From assembly GCA_023334545.1 (NCBI GenBank), contig JAADVB010000021.1, forward strand, positions 61,423-125,422: a DNA stretch of 64,000 nt, in the 5' to 3' direction. This stretch comes from Salisapilia sapeloensis. Lineage: Eukaryota > Oomycota > Peronosporomycetes > Peronosporales > Salisapiliaceae. Positions 42,801-53,978 of the stretch are shown here, in pieces. Below the pieces are notes generated by a model. It was given only the letters and a program-made list of their open reading frames with translations, made no database searches and was not told the DNA's origin. A program made the position numbers and the translations under genes. Numbering within the stretch: position 1 is the stretch's first letter; every line of letters starts with the position of its first letter.

Positions 42801-45800
42801 GCTTCTTGGTAGCAGACACGCCGCCGAGGTTCAAGTCCACCTCCACTCGTTCAAACCCTACGGCCGTTGGTTTCGGGTCGGCCGCAGGGGCCACCTTGAT
42901 CATCAAGTCCGTGATCGGTCTCTCGTCGCCAGTCGTCTCGCCTGCGTCGTTCTCCGGACTGCGCTTGATGCACAAGTAGACGTAGGACGCGCCGTTGCGC
43001 TCCTTATTCAGGTCATAGTTGAGTCGTTCAAAGCCTGGTGGGGCGCCAATGCCAGAGCCAGCGCCTCCCACCGCTTCGATGCCTGTGATGGGCGTGTACT
43101 TGAGGTCGATCATGTTGAGCAAGAGTTCCCAAAAGTACTCTCGGTTGACACTCTTCTTCCCACACTCCTTGCACGCCAAGATGGTCGCCTGCTGACCTCC
43201 AAAGACATCCGCGATCTTGTCTCTCGTCTCTTGGTTCTGCGCCAGCTGCTGCGACAGGGCGTCCATGAGGAAGTGGGCAAAGTCCGACGTGTCCTGCTGC
43301 CGACCGGCTTGGAAGAGGCTCGGGAGACATCTCTGAAGGGCGTGGGAGTCGATCTTTGGGCGTTGGGAAGCAATGAGACGAGAGAAGAGTTCCTGGACAC
43401 ACTGGAGGACGTGCTTGCCGCTCTCGTCCGGCATGAAGCTGTCTGCCTTCTGCGATAAAACGAGTCTCCGAAAGGCTTGCGTCATAAAGAGCGTCTGGAG
43501 GAAAGAGTTCTGGTAGCACACATTGATCAGGTTCTGCTCCATGTTGATCAGACCAGAGTAGAACGGAGACAGAGGGCGAGGCGCTGGCTTGCTCAGGTCG
43601 CCAGGAGCTATGCCACGGAAGTCGTGCGACACTGGGGACGCCACGCACCTCCACTCGCCCGATCCGTCGCCTCGGAACCATTTGCCGTCGAAGCGAGAGA
43701 CGCTCCGGTCCCACTGGAAGAGGAAGGCATGCTTCTGCGCCTGATTCGCCTTCTGGAACGTCCCTTCCAGCTTCCACGCGCCAGAGTCATTCAGACGAGC
43801 AAGACCACTTAGGATGCCGCTGCCTTCCACGTAGACGCCATCAATGTACTCGCCCATGAAGCTACTGCCTAGTGTAAACTGGAGTTTGCCTCCCGTTGTA
43901 CTCCACTCTCCGTCCTGCAATCTCTGGACCATGTCAAGAGAGCAGGAAGACTGCGCCACCGTGTGCTTGTACTCTTGCAAAAACTGGAGGTTATTCACAG
44001 CCTCGTCATTGCCAGTCGCCTGGTTGTCTTCAGTCGTCACATCAATCGCCGTCGCTTCCGATCGACCATCCTGCGCCACTGGCGTCGGCGTACTAGCTGT
44101 CATGGACACATCAGGCGCAGTGGCGACTGGAAGCGCTTCTGCCGGTCGTTCGCTCGAACACATAAAGCACTTGGCGTCCGACGCGTTGTTCTCCATCGTA
44201 CACGCCGGACAGGTCCAGCTAGTCGAAGGAGTGGCTTGCACGACGCTCTGCTCTGCTGCTTGAGACAGCGTCGACAGTCCCGATGTCTGGCTCTGTTGGA
44301 GAGCAGCAGCAGAGGCAGAGGCTGGTCGAGGCGTGTCACAGACCGTGCATTTAGTCGCCTCAGGTGAATTCAGCATGGTACAGGCAGAGCAGGACCATTC
44401 GGACGGAATGGGGACGTTTGCTGAGGTAGACGCACTTGGACTGTCCACAGGCACGAGGGCAGTGCAGGTAGAGGGGTCTTTACTAGCGGCGGAGACAGAA
44501 GTCGTGGGAAAGGAGGGAGGTGGGGTGCCACAGACAGAGCAGAAGGACGCAGACTTGGCGTTTACGACCGTGCACTTGCCGCAGCACCAGTACGAGATGG
44601 GGATCGGCTGGTCCACGGCTGGGTGGTCTACTGCAGAGATGCTCGTAGAGCACCGGCACCACCCTCCCTGCACCTGACAAGCACACGAGGTAGTGACGAT
44701 CCCCATGCCCACGAGCTCATGTCCTTGGTGGCAGACAGCAGCACAGACGCGACAGAGCATGGCTCCATGAACTAGGTTACATGTCTGACAGCCATACGCT
44801 TCTTGGGCAAAGGCACTTCCGTCGCTCGTAGACTTGGAGCACGCCACTTGCCTCGCCTGACTGTCGTCTTTAGTCTGCTCTCCTTCCGTCTCGGACGGTC
44901 GAGAGAAGCCGTAGAGAGCAGCGATGACAGAGTCCCTCGTAGCAGGTACAGTCTCGTTGGCGATGAAGCTCAGTTTGTGGACAGACATCTCTTGCGTCGG
45001 TTTAAAGATGACTCCGAAGCGAGAGCCCTGACCTGTTTGCAGTCGTAGAGCCGTCTCCAGATCCAAGCCACTCACGAACGCAGCAGCATGGTTCCCTACC
45101 TGCAGCTCGATCGTGTGCGTCTCGATATTGTATCGAAGGTAAACTTCTAGCGCAGAGGTCGAGTGCATGTCCAGTGGCGCGAGGGACGGAGCAGAGCAGA
45201 CGAGGTAGGTCCGACGGTCGGCCATTAAGTAGAGCCCCACATCCGCTCGGAAGACACCATCAGCACCCACCTTGTACTCCATCCTTACAAAGAGCGCTCG
45301 TCCATCACACTTCGCCTCGCCTCTACCACTAGTTGTCAACGCCAGGGCCTCTCGGATGAGAGGAGACGCCTGCCAGTATGACGCGTTGCTAAAGGCGAAT
45401 ACGAACGACCCTTGTGTCGACAGACTTACTTCTAGAGACGTCTGGAAGCCTCTTTCGGTCGTCACAGGTTCCTTGGCCCACACTGCACCACCGAAAGGAC
45501 TCGAGTGGATTGACAGACGCTTGTTGCGTACAGACACCAGCCCACTCATCACAAAGGTGTTTCCGATGGAGCTAGTGAAGACGTCTCGGACAGGAAGGTC
45601 TGTTATCGACAAGCCGTAATCGAATCGACTCTTCTTGGTCATCCCTCTCGCACCATACACTTCCAACGGACACGCGTGGTTTTCGTTCCGAGACGAGTCC
45701 ACAAGCATATTGTGTCGCTCCCCCACTAGACAAAAGTATCCGACTAAGTCCTTCTCGTCCCCACACAAGGCCTGTCGGATGCAAGGGCCTTGGAAGGTGG

Positions 45801-47682
45801 AGCCAGCAAGCGTCGAAAACGCTCGAAGGTCGACGATAGCGCCTCGAAAGACATTCTCAGCAGTAGGCTCATCGCCTATGCCCAGCGTTCCTCCGATGAC
45901 AAACGCAGTCACGCTGCTCCTGTTGATAGGTCGAGTCTCCGTCTGCGGCGTACGTGCTGTGCTTACAGTCGTCTCTTCAGTAGAGCTCATGGACGTGTCG
46001 ACATCCGCCGCATCCACCTGCACCGAGAGTGAGATAGAGGAGCTTCCGAGACGCAATGTCACGTGCGTAAACTTGTTCTCCGGAACCTTTTCTCTGTCAT
46101 ACACCAGCGTGTACGTATCATGGAGAACACTGCAGCGAATATACTTATCACTCGTAAGCCCAACCTCGAGCTCGTCTCCGTTCGACACGATCGTCTGGTA
46201 CGTCCCAGTCTCCATCGGACAGATCCACACTTGCAGGACGACGTCCGACGTAGACGACAGGAGACTCACTGGTTTTTCCAGCACCAGCACATTCGCTCCG
46301 ACTCCTCTGGGCGAGTAAGCTGCATGCTTCATCCCGTCCATCTCTTTAACACTCTCCAAGGCAGACGCGAGCTGCAAATTTGACTCATTCGTCTGCCTCC
46401 GAGCCAGCCACACGCCCTGCTGGTCTCCTCGAGACCACCGGATGCGCATGAACGAGTGCGTATCGTCCATTACGGCAGAGAAAGGTGCCGGGTTATTCCC
46501 CTTGGTCGGGTCCGTCGTCATCGTCGTGGGCATGGCAGGCGCAGGGGCTGCCGTCCCGCACGTGGCACACTTAGTAGCAGTCGGCTCGTTGTTCATGGTA
46601 CAAGCGCGACAGACCCACGCAACTGCAGGAGCGCTCGCACTAGGTGCCGGCTGCGGTCCGATCATCGGGGCAGAAGAGGCTGGAGAAGCTGAAGCGTCGT
46701 ACAGTCTGCTCCAATGGCCCTCTGCGACCCACGGAACGTCGAGCGCCTGATCCGGTTTTGCCAGCACCTGCTGCATCTCCGGCAGCGCTTGGAAGATATA
46801 CCCATTGAGCTGCCTCTTCGAGTACGTGTCCTCCATGGTAGCTGTAAGCTCATACGCGAGGCAGTTGAGACGCTTCTTGAGCAGGACAGAGCCAGCGTTC
46901 TGCTGTCCAGACTGCCCTGCCACTGCCGCCGCGGCGTGGTGCTCACTGGAAAACTCGTCCGTCACCCACTTGCCTTCCACCGACGGCAGGACAGAAGCAT
47001 CGCTTTCGGGAGAAAGCACCCATGCCATCTCCCGCAGCACTTGCTCGGCAGCATCCGCCGTCGGTCGACTCCAGTCACTACCGAATGCACTCATCAGGCC
47101 CTCCTCCAGCTCCTCCGCTTCACTCGTGTACCCTCGATGGATGTGCATGAGCGCAAAGCAGGCGAGGATAAATACCTCTCGCAAGACCTGGTGTTGGGCG
47201 ACAGACCTAGCGTGCGATTCTTTCAAGCTCGAAGCCATCTCCTTGAGCTGAGGCACGGCCTTGGTGTACAGGCTAGAAGAGTGCTGGTAGCCTAGTAGGA
47301 TCTCGGTGTAGAATCGCATAGCGAGCTCTTCGTTCTCGTCTCCAGGCCGTAGCTTCTCGTAGACAGGTTCCAAGAGCTCCTCGGACGCTCTCGCCAGCGT
47401 CTCCCACTTTTTTGCTTTCTTGAGCGCGTGGAAGATGGATCGTACGAGTCGGAAGACGCCAGTGCAGTCGAAACGTTGGTCCGTCAGCAGCGTACGCTGG
47501 AGACGTACGATCTTCATGGCATCCACATTCGTCGTGGCGATGAGGAGCGCCACATCCTGGATCTCGTGCACATCCATCCCATCCCACCTTTGTCTCTCTA
47601 GATTGGAAAAGTCTGTGCTGTCCCCATGTCCGCCTAGAGCGGCCGTGACGAGCGTCCGGAGCGCATCGGAAGGACTCGCCAT
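39852..47682 (-). CDS. Giant multidomain ubiquitin carboxyl-terminal hydrolase (USP) with UBR box and RanBP2 zinc fingers
   Basis: A cysteine deubiquitinase of 2,590 aa. Exon 1 is 47682-40051; a 58-nt intron leads to exon 2, 39992-39852. The start is the first ATG in frame (MASPSDALRT). Domains in order: a helical N-terminal region; a RanBP2 zinc finger near 354-374 (WVCRACTMNNEPTATKCATC); LamG/ConA-like beta domains about 430-900; a UBR-box-like zinc finger about 961-1010 (CRVCAAVCHQGHE); three further RanBP2 fingers near 1031, 1094 and 1156; the USP Cys box near 1388 (NVCYQNSFLQTLF) and QQDTSDFAHFLMDAL; two blocks of MABP/Vps62-like beta-prism repeats, about 1560-1735 and 1995-2115 (DLNQGDGAKVYLCYRR); the USP His box near 2400 (VLVHSGMTANSGHYYSF); and a UIM near 2517 (EEAMLLAQAMALSMS). 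Cys and His boxes are about 1,000 residues apart. The family is clear, but no orthologue is named. Confidence 0.92.
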
Positions 47683-47756
47683 GTCGATTTGGAATTTATG
47701 TGGAATTACTAATCTGCAAACGAAAGACCAAGGAGCTTGAAGAGGTGCCAACCAAT

Positions 47757-48641
47757 TTATTTCGTCTCGTGGTGCGACGCAGCGAGCTCCATCATGGCCG
47801 TACTGTCCAGGATGTTGCTCGCAGGAGAGCCCATTGCACTTAGAATCGCAGACTTGGCGACTACCTCCACCGGCACGGCCGAGTGGAGCTCTTCGCCGAC
47901 GAATGGTAACTTGGAGACGACGGTCGAGACGGGATTGTTGCCTCGAGCGAGGAGCGACATGGGGGTCCCGATGAAATGCAGAGGGATGCTCATCGTGTTC
48001 AAGCGACGCCAGCCGTAAATGAAGCCAGGCCGGACAGCCACGCCAGTCTCTGGGAAACTATTTGAGAGAGTGAGATGTCGTGCTTGGACAACGTACTAGC
48101 CAAAGGATACTTTTTAAAGACGGACTGCTCGGCACGATCCTTGCCATTGTAGTAGCCGTACATGGGCGCCCAGGACGGCATCCGATAGTTCCCAACGCCA
48201 GAATTTGACACAAAGACGAATCGCTCGACGCCACTTTCCTTTGCAGCTTCCACCGCAGCGATGGTAGCGTCTCCACACACTTGCTGCATGAATTCATTGC
48301 TGCCAAACGCTCCGACCGTGGATACTTTGCATTCTTATCAGTATCTACACCTACTCTATGAATACGAGAAACGTACCTACTGCCGTTGTGCCTTCCAGCG
48401 CTTCTTTCAGCACTTCTGGATTGAACACATCGCCCTTGTGCCAGTCCACACGGTTGATCCAGTCGATGTCGTTCCAATTCGGCTTGCCAGATCGGTTCAG
48501 ACTGCGCATACGGATACCTTTGTGGACACCGTATTGGAGCACGTTGCTTCCAACGTATCCACCGCCACCAATCACCAGTATCTGGTGCTTACTCTTCTCG
48601 TAGGCTGTCGTAAACGACCTCCTCGCCACATTCATCGCCAT
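47757..48641 (-). CDS. COQ11: COQ11-like atypical short-chain dehydrogenase (NAD(P)-binding)
   Basis: Three exons (48641-48377, 48324-48097, 48049-47757) with 52- and 47-nt introns give 261 aa. A short R/F/T presequence (MNVARRSFTT) suggests mitochondria. The Rossmann glycine motif VIGGGGYVGS and the strand LNRSGKPNW follow. The remaining pattern (TAVVSTVGAFGSNE, RFVFVSNSGVGNY, VAVRPGFIYG) matches atypical SDRs such as yeast Coq11 and plant At1g32220-type proteins. The YxxxK pair appears as YYNGK. In yeast, Coq11 belongs to the coenzyme Q synthesis complex; that role here is inferred. An upstream ATG at 48725 is rejected as start because it would overlap the MKS1 stop. The second acceptor (CCCAG at 48050) is chosen over a nearer AG because only it keeps the RPGFIYG frame. 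Confidence 0.85.
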
Positions 48642-48696
48642 TGCGTTCTGTCGAATTTCGATAGCTCCAAAGGATCTCCAAGAGGCGGAAACAACT

Positions 48697-50170
48697 TCAA
48701 CTTGGAATCGATCGAGCTGCGGCATTTTGACGAACTGCTTTCACGATTTCCTCCACACTACGTCGATGAACGTGTCGGTGGCGCATGCGATTTGCTACCT
48801 CTTCTGAATTGGCTGTATCCGAGGCCAATTGCGTTTGCTCTAGCTGATTTAACCGGAGTATGAGGTATGCCCCAGTGGATCTGGAAAGCAAACCGACACG
48901 ATTGCAGTCGACGCATGAATGGAAAGTGCAATTCCTATCCATTCCGAGGTAATAGTTCTCCATTTCCTCCTCTATTGTGCCAATTGACTTGACAAGCGGA
49001 ACCTGAATCTCTTCTGATGTCGAGCTTGCAGGTAGTCGATGATCTGCATGTCCTTTCAACGTGATACGACCCCACTTGTCTATCGAATATACTTGCAATC
49101 GAAGCCTTGGGCGCTCCATACACTTCACATTGTCCAGAATGTAGTTAAATGTCATAAGGAAACCGAAAGCGACTTCATAGCTTCCGTACGATCGACTCTG
49201 TGATACGTGCGTAGTTGACTTAACGGGGGGTTTCACCTCAATGCCCGATACGGGAATGAGCTCTACATCCACCCATACCTTTGACCTGTTTTGTATACTA
49301 ACGAGGCGGACTACTTCGACTGCTAATGTCGTGACGATACGATCTCCATGCTCAATCGTTTTCTTCGTCTTTGAGCTCCCACGAGCAATGTCTGCAAGTT
49401 TCTTCCTCCACTCACCCTTCTCTCCTTTAGCTTTTACCTTCATAGGTAGAAGACTAGTCTTTAGCTCCTCCACTGCCACCTCATAGGTTCCTTCCGGGCC
49501 ACCCTCTTGGTATGCATCCGACTGTATGCGATGGAAACAAAGTGTCTGATGCCCTTCATTATCAAAAGGTGACAGTTCTGGACTGATCCGTAGCAATCCG
49601 CTTTCAGGCCAGTAGCGCAGAGAAACAAGCAAGACAATATGTCCCTGGATTTTGGCCATGATGTGCATTTCACGCACCTTTGTCTCTCGACGTCCTCTTT
49701 GCCATACTGTCATCATATTCAACTGCTTTGTCGTTGGTTGCTCTACAGGCAGTGAAGGCGGATGACTACTCTCCATCCAACTGACATGACTACGATCTTC
49801 CTGTTCCTCCGAGAATAGAAGACGCCGCTACGGTAGAAACTTTGATGTCGGTACCGACTAAAGAAATCACTGCGTATGGAAACTTACTGGAGGAAGCAGG
49901 GGGTTTTCATCATCCGTGTACGAAAAGAGCTCAACGTCGGAGGTTCCGCTGGTGTCCACCTTTTGTTGCCATTGGAACGCCTGTTGCCAACAAGTACCAA
50001 CCGAGCCGTGTTTTGTTTCTTGTGGCTTTTGCTGAAGATGAGAGCCAGCCTATTACTCAAGTAAAGACAAGTCCAAACGTGATTTAATAAAGCTCTACCT
50101 TGACGAGCGTCACTCGTAGCTTTAGACTGTCGATAGGGCCTGCTGGGTGATAGTAGGCCGTAGGAGGCAT
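48697..50170 (-). CDS. MKS1: MKS1, B9-domain protein of the ciliary transition zone
   Basis: Three exons (50170-50099, 50049-49888, 49827-48697) with 49- and 60-nt introns give 454 aa; only the last exon is obvious as a long ORF. Exon 1 encodes PIDSLKLRVTLVK, like the N-terminal strand of MKS1. Exon 2 contains a WQQ.FQWQQK block equivalent to the family's WQEK. Exon 3 begins RRLLFSEEQED, like the NRRIFTYTD segment. The C-terminal B9 domain (about 280-400) has RPRLRLQVYSIDKWGRITLKG and VPLVKSIGTIEEEMENYYLG, matching WPRLYLQVYS...GYG-type B9 cores. MKS1 works with B9D1/B9D2 and tectonics as a gate at the ciliary base. Its presence implies motile or sensory flagella, such as zoospores. It is shorter than human MKS1, mainly in the middle. 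Confidence 0.86.
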
Positions 50171-50424
50171 TTGTCTACTTGGAGTGGCACTCTAAAGAGT
50201 CATGCCGACCCTTAGGCCTCCACCTTCCCATTTCCAATCCGCGTGATACAAAAGAAAGACCAGTAGATGAAAGCAATAAAAGCAGAGTTGGAGTAATTAT
50301 ACTACGCAATAGCCTACTCGAGAAGCAAAGCATGAGGAAATAGGAAAAAGCTAGACAAGTGTCGGTCAAGACTAGATGTGTCACTGGTCCGACACGGCCT
50401 TAGGGACGACACTCAGGAAGAAGT

Positions 50425-51407
50425 TCATGCTGACGCCAAGCAAAAGCCCGATCTTTTGTTTCCGAGGAACGGACCGATCCAAGAGCTACGTAGGTTCATT
50501 AGAGTCTGTCTAGAAAGATACAAAGCATCTACGAGTACCATGAGCAGCATAAAGACGCCGAGTAAAAGACCCATGAGAAAGCCCCAGAGGAACTCGGTGC
50601 CGGTGCCTTCGTTGTCGGCCGACAGGATCGAGTTGTTCACGCCTGTCATGTCGAGCTGTCTATCCAGATTCACTCGAGACGAAGGTTGTACGTTCAGTGC
50701 TGAAACTCAGAATTAGACCACGTCCTTCCTCCTTTTGATCCCATAGACGTACCGAATTCGGACTGAGGACCCTGTGACTCCATCCACTCTTCCTCGAGAC
50801 GGTAGATTCGATCTTCACTTGACTCGCCAGGCACGTGCTCTGCCTGGCTGATAAAGGCAGACAACTGCGGGTAAAAGTACAGACGCAGCGCCTGCACTTC
50901 CTCTCTCGATAGGCGATCTCGTAGTCGGTCGAACCCACGACGCTGGTTACCTCCTTCGGACCCTTCGTCACTCCTCTCCTGACTGCCTGGACTACCGTGA
51001 GGACTCGCAGGTGACTCGCTGTTCATCTAGGTAGCAATCTAAGCAGATGTCGCTGGGTTCAGCATACGCCAACATACCTGATTGACCATGGACTTTGGCG
51101 GTGCAGAGCTCATGGCGCAGTGTAGGAAGTCGTCCGTCTTGATCTTACACTCTTCCAGCGTGGCTCGGTCGTCCGAAAGCATTTTTCCCTAGACAAGCGT
51201 CAGTTCCCATCTGATCCGGCGCGAAATGTAAGAGGGATCTACGCGATGAATGAGACGAAGGAACTTGTTCTCGGCATCCGCCTTGTGCTTAATCTCTTCC
51301 TTGAGCTCTCCGATCGTGGCCGACGGGAGCATGTCGACCGTGATCGGTTTCTCGCTCAGCGTCTTGATCTTGAGCTGCAGCTTCTCCTCCTCCGACTCAT
51401 CCGGCAT
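50425..51407 (-). CDS. Ubiquitin-like domain membrane protein (TMUB / Dsc3-like)
   Basis: Four exons (51407-51243, 51188-51078, 51026-50753, 50699-50425) with introns of 51-54 nt give 274 aa. A ubiquitin-like fold fills residues 5-80: LQLKIKTLSEKPITVDMLPS, LKEEIKHKA, RLIHRGKMLSDD, then ECKIKTDDFLHCAM. It ends without a cleavable GG. A Ser/Gly linker follows, then a helical region with RLSREEVQALRLYFYPQLSA that resembles the C-terminal DUF2407-type segment. Finally there are one or two membrane helices (FLWGFLMGLLLGVFMLLMVL). This layout is that of Dsc3/TMUB proteins, which serve membrane-bound E3 ligases in ER or Golgi protein degradation; that role is inferred. The intron after HR is needed to complete the ubiquitin fold. 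Confidence 0.85.
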
Positions 51408-51631
51408 CGTGATACCGACACTTCCTTCGTCCAGCTACGCATAGTTACTAAGACTAGACCCTGTGTACCTATCAAGTATAAAAATTACGAGCGGTTTGCT
51501 CTCACTCGTCGCAGCATCCTCCGACTCCATCATCCCGGTCGACGGTATTTCTGGCGTTCCACTCCGACAGCTGCACGCGTCTCACTATATTACTCCACCT
51601 ACTCAACTTCAAAAATCGACACGAGACCGGA

Positions 51632-52482
51632 ATGGCAGACGACGGTACCTCCTCCACTCTCTCGCTCTCTCTAGCTGCGCCTACTGACATCTCCTCTGCT
51701 CTCTAGACACCATCTTCAGGAAGAGACTCCTCACGAGGTCCAGTGCCCTCGGGAAAACTGGCATCAAGAAGTTCGCAGAGGGACTATTGGCACTCGTAGA
51801 TGACAAGGCAGCCACGGATCCAACCGCTCGGTACCATGCCTCTATTCCTATTGATAGACACCTCCGAGTAAACGCTACTCTAATAGAAAAATTGAGCTGG
51901 ATGCTGTCTTGTGGGAGCTAGAACAGCTAGAGTTCGATGCCAGCAGGACGAGTGTGCTGCGCCACACATGCCACAAGGAGCTCGACAACTACACCGCCCT
52001 CCACGCCGACATTGGTATACTCCGTTCAGCACGTACTCTGTCTATCAATACTAATTCCAGCAGACAAGTCTGTAGAAAGCGTGAGTAAAGAGATCGAAGA
52101 GCTCAAGCAGACGCTGCGTCAGGAAAAGGTCATGCGCGCCTACAAGGAAGAGTACGAGTCTATCGCAAGAGTCGTCAACAGGTTACCTTCGAGAAAAGAG
52201 ATGGCAGAGGAGATGGCAGCGGAAGAACGGAAGATGGAGGAAGCCAGGAGCCGACAGGACCTCGTCGACAGGCAGATGGAGCAGAGGCAGAAGCAGGCAG
52301 CTTTGCTCATGCGGACGATCGAAAACCTCAAGGCCACTTTAGACGAGGACGACATCCTGCAGGAACAGGAGGAGCAGAGTGCAGAAGAAGAAGAGGCTCA
52401 GGACGAGGACATGGAGAAAGAGACGCCTGCGCCTCCTCCGCCGTCTAGAAGCTCCATGTCCATGTCGATGCTGCTAACCTAA
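51632..52482 (+). CDS. THOC7: THO complex subunit 7
   Basis: THOC7 is a small coiled-coil subunit of THO, which couples transcription to mRNA export. Four exons (51632-51644, 51707-51830, 51887-52014, 52064-52482) give 227 aa. The first exon carries only 13 coding bases. Recognisable blocks are DTIFRKRLL near the start, FAEGLLAL, then the long coiled coil with EEYESIARVVNRLPSRKEM, equivalent to the RQEYDALAKVIQHHPDR segment of human THOC7. It ends in an acidic, Pro/Ser tail. The last intron ends CAGCAG, so acceptors at 52060 and 52063 are both usable and would add or drop one alanine. It is divergent from the UBL-membrane gene across 224 bases. Confidence 0.9.
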
Positions 52483-52520
52483 AGACTGGAGATTACTGAA
52501 TAGCTCTTGTATTGGATACG

Positions 52521-53870
52521 TTACGTCTGCTCTTCTGCTACTTTGCTAATATCTTCATACTCGACCTTGTCCAGTGTCTCTCCCCTATGCCATTCATGAG
52601 CTACGTATAATAGTATGTACAGACAGACGGTCCTACCTTCGATGGCCAGACTCGATCCGCACGCGAGCGTTAAAGTCGTCGACGTTGATGGACAGAAGAG
52701 TGGCGGTGCTCCCTCGACCTACCCCGTTGACGATCTTCACTAATCGACCCTGTTGTGGGATGACCGTCTCTAGGTCGTCCTGGTCCACTTCCAGCATGTC
52801 GCCAGAGTCGTTCAGCTTGACTGTCGCTGCGAACTTGTTTTTCACCTTGACGATCGCCCCCTTCTTCTTGTAGTAGGCTCCTCCGCCGACGGTTTTGTTC
52901 ATGACCTTAACGACGATCCCGCTGGTTACCCAGTTCTCTTGTCGCTTCTCCTCCTCTCGTTTCCTCTTTCGCTCCTTCAGTCGTTCCTCCTCTTCCATAA
53001 TCGTATCCACTGCGCTTCGTTTCGTACTACTTCCGATGTCACGACGCTCATCAGTGAAATTGGCTGTTCTAGAGAAGACACTGGCTGCATCTGCCGGAGT
53101 CTCCGCGGCACTCGACTTCTTCTTGCTCTTTGGAGCTAGAGACAGCGTAATCTTTCCGTCCACTGGCTCCACCTTTGGCTTCTTCACAGGTCGCTCCTCT
53201 TGTCCGTCTACTTCCTTGGCTCTTGCCTCCTTGAGCTGTCGTTGGAGGAACTTGCGGTTGCGCTCTTCATGATCCAAATCGGACTTGCGCTTTTCTTCCA
53301 GCTCCTTCTGCCGAGCGATGGTCTTTGGATCTCGGTCAATGTACTGGATGAACCAGCCCTTCTCCGTCTCATCCACGACGCACTTGCCCATTCGGCCGAG
53401 GTACTGGACAAAGGACGTGAGTGTCGTCCACTGCGTCGCGTTCATATGCACATGAGACTTGTCGGCGATGTACTCATTGTACACGACCGTCGCCTTCATC
53501 CGCTTCGTCCCGTGCCGCCTCCGAAGGTTGTCCAAGAAAGCTGCTTCGAACTAGAATATGTCATCAACTCCATCCAGACACAAAAAGTAGACACAGCAGT
53601 ACCATCTCACTATAGCCTCCGATGAACTTGTCTGGGTTGTCTGCCACGACCATCATCTGCCGCTGGTGGCTCTCCGACTGCGTATGGCACTTGAATCCGT
53701 TCTCGTCTCGACACTGCTTCTGACAGACCTGGCAAAACCACCGGAGCTTCTGCAGCCCTTTTGCCTGCATTTCGTCCATCAGAGACTTGAGTTTCTTCTA
53801 CATAGTACAAAAGGAATACCTTCATGCGGTTGCTGATGGCTTTAGGCGATAGAAAATCATGCTTGCCCAT
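52521..53870 (-). CDS. KIN: KIN17 DNA/RNA-binding protein
   Basis: KIN17 is a conserved nuclear protein linked to DNA replication, the UV response and the spliceosome. Four exons (53870-53820, 53764-53603, 53550-52637, 52584-52521) with 52-55-nt introns give 396 aa, matching the human length of 393. Residues 1-17 (MGKHDFLSPKAISNRMK) are family-typical. The C2H2 zinc finger is CQVCQKQCRDENGFKCH plus a second His. The winged helix carries YNEYI and HMNATQWTTL, then VDETEKGWFIQYIDRDP. A charged coiled-coil segment follows, then tandem KOW/SH3-like domains (IVVKVMN..., YKKKGAIVKVKNKF, VIPQQGRLVKIVNG). The last exon supplies the closing YEDISK. The first intron is read as 55 nt because it alone restores NRMKAKGLQKLRW; a 22-nt alternative is too short. 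Confidence 0.95.
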
Positions 53871-53978
53871 GCTTCCTTCCGATCAATGAGGTCGTGTCCT
53901 GTCTTCGTGTCCGCTGTCTCGATATATTTAGGAGACTCTGTCCCTGGTCGAGTAAACTGGCACTACGACAGCATCACG

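Noticed and set aside
41986-43458. 490-codon plus-strand ORF
   Set aside because: It lies wholly antisense to the USP coding exon, has arginine/valine-rich shadow composition and no domain pattern.
48642-48725. Upstream ATG (48725) as start of the COQ11-like gene
   Set aside because: It would overlap the MKS1 coding end, and the extra residues do not look like a targeting peptide; the ATG at 48641 does.
53765-53819. 22-nt intron in KIN17 ending at the first TAG
   Set aside because: Too short for this genome's introns; the 55-nt version exactly restores the conserved KIN17 N-terminus.
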